64,000 bases of DNA from Pectinophora gossypiella (lineage: Eukaryota > Arthropoda > Insecta > Lepidoptera > Gelechiidae): NCBI RefSeq assembly GCF_024362695.1, contig NC_065415.1, forward strand, positions 13,309,438 through 13,373,437, in the 5' to 3' direction. This document shows, one piece after another, positions 60,785 through 64,000 of this stretch. Below the pieces are notes generated by a model that ran no database searches, was not told the DNA's origin, and worked only from the letters and a program-made list of their open reading frames with translations. The first letter of the stretch is position 1, and the number at the start of each line of letters is the position of its first letter. A program made the position numbers and the translations under genes.

Positions 60785-61310
60785 AAGCGCCTTTTTAAAA
60801 AACCACATTCGGATGTGATTTCTGTTAACAAAAGCTCACAATAGACAATCTAGTTTCACACATACATAACATAAACAGCCTATATACGTCCCACTGCTGG
60901 GCACAGGTCTCCCCTCAATCAACCGGAGGGGGTATGGAGCATTCTCTACCACGCTGCTCCACTGCGGGTTGGTGGTGTTTGGGCTAGTAGCCCGGTTTAC
61001 CCGGTTGACCCGGTCTTCCGAAGCACGTAATCATCTTACTTTTGTTGTCCTTAACAAACACAGGACAGTCTCACAAAGTGTTTTCGACAATGTCCCCATC
61101 GGGAATCGAACCCGGACCTCCAGATTGTGAGCCTTACGCTTTAAGCACCAGACCTCGGAGACTGTTGGTTGAGCAGTTTCAATCCAGGTAAATGTTTGTG
61201 GTCTCAATTTTTACCCGGGTTGAAAGATATTGAAAGATATCGAGGTATTGTTGAAGAAAATCGCATCCGAATATAATTTTTCAAAAAGCGGTCACGTGGT
61301 TTTCACTGTA
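60785..61310. mobile_element. MITE family R copy 2 with SINE B inside
   Basis: gcctttttaaaaaaccacat and gatgtgatttctgttaacaa mirror ttgttgaagaaaatcgcatc and tttttcaaaaagcggtcacg. Confidence 0.65.
60855..61165 (-). mobile_element. SINE family B copy
   Basis: Reverse, nearly full length; tail acgtcccactgctgggcaca, B-box GGAATCGAACC. Nested in element R. Confidence 0.9.
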
Positions 61311-61904
61311 AGGTGACTTTCGTACTTTTTTATCATGCATTTTCAGTTAACACAGGAATTAATATCACATTTATATAAATAACATAATATACAGGCACTT
61401 GAAGGACTAAAAAGCCATAATACCTTATTTTGTGATGCAACATAGTTTTTGTTGAGTTTCTTTACTTCTCTTGATTTACTGAAAAATAACAAAGTTGCTT
61501 TTTGTATTTAGAACAGAAATCGGCCACGCAATGGTTAACGAAAATGTATTCACATCATTTCGCTAATTATTATTTGTAATACGAACATTTTAACAAAATT
61601 TTGCCGCAATGTTCGCATTTTTTTTTTTCCAAATAAAGAGCTTTAACTATTGCTCTAAAAAACAACCGGTGCAATCTACTATGGTTCAGTCCTTATATAA
61701 TAAAGAATATGACAGACAGACGGTCAGAGTTGAGTAAAATATCTCTTATATTAATTTGCCAAAAAAAGTACTCTATACTGAATTCTCACAACCAAAATGT
61801 ACCAGCATACTATTACGTGCTTATAAAGTGACAGAGTAGTTCAATCCGTATTACCAATATAATACGACCTAGGAAATCAACCCCTGATATATGTTGCATC
61901 TATG
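61311..61904. other. intergenic, unassigned
   Basis: T-rich run near 61619; nothing recognised. Confidence 0.5.
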
Positions 61905-62080
61905 TCGTTGCTATGGATAATTCTTTCAAATATTATCCTCTTAGACGCCGAGGTTCGCGCTCAACTGGGCACCCTCAGGCCTGTTATCTTAAATGTTGTA
62001 CCGGGTGAGAGCCCTCAGCGGTCCCTATTTGTCCAGCCAAGTAGATTTGCGGCAAATCTCCAATAAGTCACATCAAAATA
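61905..62080 (+). repeat. repeat H copy
   Basis: cgaggttcgcgctcaactgg, ttgtaccgggtgagagc and gcggcaaatctccaataagt then A-rich. Confidence 0.8.
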
Positions 62081-62304
62081 AAACTATGGATAACACGGGC
62101 TGCCACCATCACACGGAACACTCAACGCATACTAATCGTATCTACGTAGATAAACGCTCTGGTGAAGCAAGCGATAATTGTCGCGTTTAAGTAGATAACG
62201 TGCAACGTATCGCGGGGGCTGAATGACTTACAGAAGGCAGTGTCTGTTGTACAATACAACTAATATTTGGACCATTCTAATTATGCAAAAGGGATCGGCG
62301 ACTA

Positions 62305-62614
62305 GTTCTATGGAACTGTGACGTCATAGAAATGTTAAATCTTTCTTGTAATGAAAATCGAATTTCAAGGTCCACAGAATACCTCTGCTTGGGCTGAGTT
62401 AGGCCCTTTTATTTTTCACCTGTTGCGAGGTTTTTCTTAAATATGGAAATTTTACAATAAGGCGCGACGACGACGTTATAATTACGACGATCATTTTTAT
62501 TTGTTTTATTATTTCCTGAAAATTGTGCGTAACCTTTTGTAAAAAAAAAATATATTTCTATAAATACTAGGGCAAAAAGTTTTAACAGTTCCATGAGGTC
62601 ACACTTCCATAGAA
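62305..62614. mobile_element. MITE S, in the 3' UTR of the terminal-exon gene
   Basis: gttctatggaactgtgacgt at the left is inverted at the right (cctcat-type then cacttccatagaac), about 36-bp arms. Minus-strand AATAAA hexamers at about 62495-62508 lie inside. Confidence 0.65.
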
Positions 62615-62646
62615 CGGAAGTTACCGAAGGGATTATCACTAACGTT

Positions 62647-63244
62647 CTAGAGATCAGTTTCTCGTATTTCAAATACGGCTTCATCCGAATTTTCCTTCTC
62701 GACCAACAACTTTTTGTTTTCCGTCACTGAAGCATCTTTTGAGAGTGATGCGCAACGTTTCCTATTGGGACTACTTTCTATATTTACATAATTACTTATA
62801 CTTTTCAAAGGTGAACGTTTAGATATATCCGGGTCTTTATCGACGGCTAGATTACCTATTGAAGAAGTGAGATCTGATGGCACGTTTCCATCCAAACAGT
62901 ACATTAGAGAATCGGTCAATTTTTCTTCGGTATCCCCGGATTTATTCAATATGGAGAGGTCTATGGGCGTAGCAGTCAAAACTGATCGACTCAATAAATA
63001 CTCTCTAAACGGCTCCGACAGAGATCGAGTTTTGGGGTCCGTGACTTCGTGGGATATTTTGAATTTTGGTATCAGTTCGGTGCCGCATAAAGTCGTGTTT
63101 AGGTCCTCGATAAGGGGTCTTTCGTGGCTGGTTACGAAGCGCGTGTTCGTAGACCGTAGAGGGCTGACGTCAGCGTTGGAGATAGAACGGGCGTCGTAAG
63201 CGGCTTTCGTACGAGGTAGTGAGGTGTTCGCTGAGAGATTTGAT
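62647..63244 (-). CDS. 3'-terminal exon of an unrecognised gene
   Basis: Acceptor tgttttcag, then one base plus 198 codons and a stop. There is no in-frame start near the acceptor, so the earlier exons are beyond the window. The protein part is polar and low in hydrophobic runs: Ser/Thr-Pro sites (SPLRS, LTATPIDLS, KRSPLKS, SSPNRKR), a basic SPNRKRCASLSKDA patch and an acidic end (EKENSDEAVFEIRETDL). This composition suits a regulated nuclear or cytoskeletal protein, but no domain is recognised. The 3' UTR runs into MITE S. Confidence 0.75.
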
Positions 63245-63371
63245 CTGAAAACATTGAAAAAGTTCTTTTAAACTAAATACACTTCTATATTGAACTGCGA
63301 AAACCGTATCAGATACGGCTAAAAGTTATCCTCTAAAGAGTCGTAGTATATATTAGCATGCCTAATTGAAT

Positions 63372-63608
63372 TGGGTAGTTTCTTAGGTCAAAGATAAATT
63401 ATGAAATTCAGATTACTAAAAAAGAGAGATCTAAAGGTGACAAAAAAAAATGTTTTTCTATTTAACTTATTTATGAATTTTAATAAAGAAAAATGTGATA
63501 AGTGCGACATTTTGTCACATTGGTTGGCACCATTATAATGAAATTTGTATGAAAAAGCGGCCTATGACATTTATAGCATTTTTCTTTATTAAAATTCATA
63601 AATATGTT
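63372..63608 (+). mobile_element. MITE family K copy 4
   Basis: gtttcttaggtcaaagataa, ttatgaattttaataaagaa and ataagtgcgacattttgtc; right half rearranged. Confidence 0.65.
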
Positions 63609-63770
63609 AGTATTGTCAATTTATCGCGTTGTGGTATTTTGACAGAACGACATGTCTTTTTCGTTGGCCATGTTGGCACCAATCGACAAAACGACATTAT
63701 GTCGTCAGAATCGATAAAATGACCGTGACAAAATTAAAAAAAAAGAATATCAATTTGCGCATGTTAGGCC
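63609..63770 (+). mobile_element. half copy of the 5249-5478 MITE
   Basis: ttgacagaacgacatgtctt, caccaatcgacaaaacgaca, gatgaccgtgaca-like and tgcgcatgttagg. Confidence 0.6.
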
Positions 63771-63775
63771 GGCAA

Positions 63776-64000
63776 CACATCATCATCATCATCACCAGCC
63801 TTCACGGGCCTTCCATATGGATAGATAGGGAGATCGGGCCTTAAACCACCACGCAGGCCCAGTGCGGATTGGTGGTTATTAACGACTGCTAATGCAGCCG
63901 GGACCAGCGGCTTAACGTGCCTTCCGAAGCACAGAGGAGCTCGAGATGAAAACTTTTTTTTGTGGTCACCCATCCTGTGACCGGCCTTTGCGAAAGTTGC
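63776..64000 (-). mobile_element. SINE family C copy, cut by the window edge
   Basis: Reverse: catcatcatcatcaccagcc to gaccggcctttgcgaaagtt; head lies beyond 64000. Confidence 0.9.

Overview
The window is intron-rich, AT-rich animal DNA packed with transposon relics. The tRNA-headed SINEs, the non-LTR tails ending in (TGA)n, mariner/hAT-type miniature elements and the split genes all point to a moth or butterfly (Lepidoptera). No bacterial features, CRISPR arrays or free-standing tRNA/rRNA genes were seen.

Host genes. (1) About half the window (975-34203, minus strand) is one complete gene for bifunctional delta-1-pyrroline-5-carboxylate synthase (P5CS, the ALDH18A1 family). I could place ten coding exons with consensus splice sites and compatible phases, giving 782 codons. 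It makes glutamate-5-semialdehyde/P5C from glutamate for proline and ornithine synthesis in mitochondria. Intron 2 also holds a second, shortened copy of exon 3 that keeps its frame and splice sites. (2) At 47748-47861 (minus) lies an orphan exon candidate that looks like a mitochondrial leader and ends in a donor of the same phase as P5CS exon 1. (3) At 57230-58941 (plus) is a three-exon gene for an unrecognised Lys/Glu/Pro-repeat protein with a C-terminal membrane anchor. (4) At 62647-63244 (minus) is the last exon of an unrecognised gene whose other exons lie beyond the right edge.

Mobile DNA. Five SINE families (here A, B, C, D, I) recur; A, B and C share a central block although their heads and tails differ. 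Autonomous-type remains are a jockey/CR1-like LINE with intact ORF1 and a large RT ORF (42941-46640), a BEL/Pao gag remnant (20362-21060), and many 5'-truncated RTE-like LINE tails. Named here for reference are miniature elements E (3-bp target duplication, long terminal repeats), F (palindromic), G (double-hairpin dimers with a constant linker), K, L, N, O, R and S, and a mariner-like 150-bp element. Several are nested and can be ordered in time: hAT inside BEL/Pao, E inside F, and E inside a perfect palindrome.

Layout: 1-970 3' flank of P5CS; 975-34203 P5CS; 34204-47747 repeat-rich upstream DNA with the LINE; 47748-57150 orphan exon plus repeats; 57150-58955 the membrane-anchored gene; 58956-62646 repeats; 62647-63244 terminal exon; 63245-64000 repeats. 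All assignments come from reading the sequence; no database search was run, so family names for repeats are by resemblance only.
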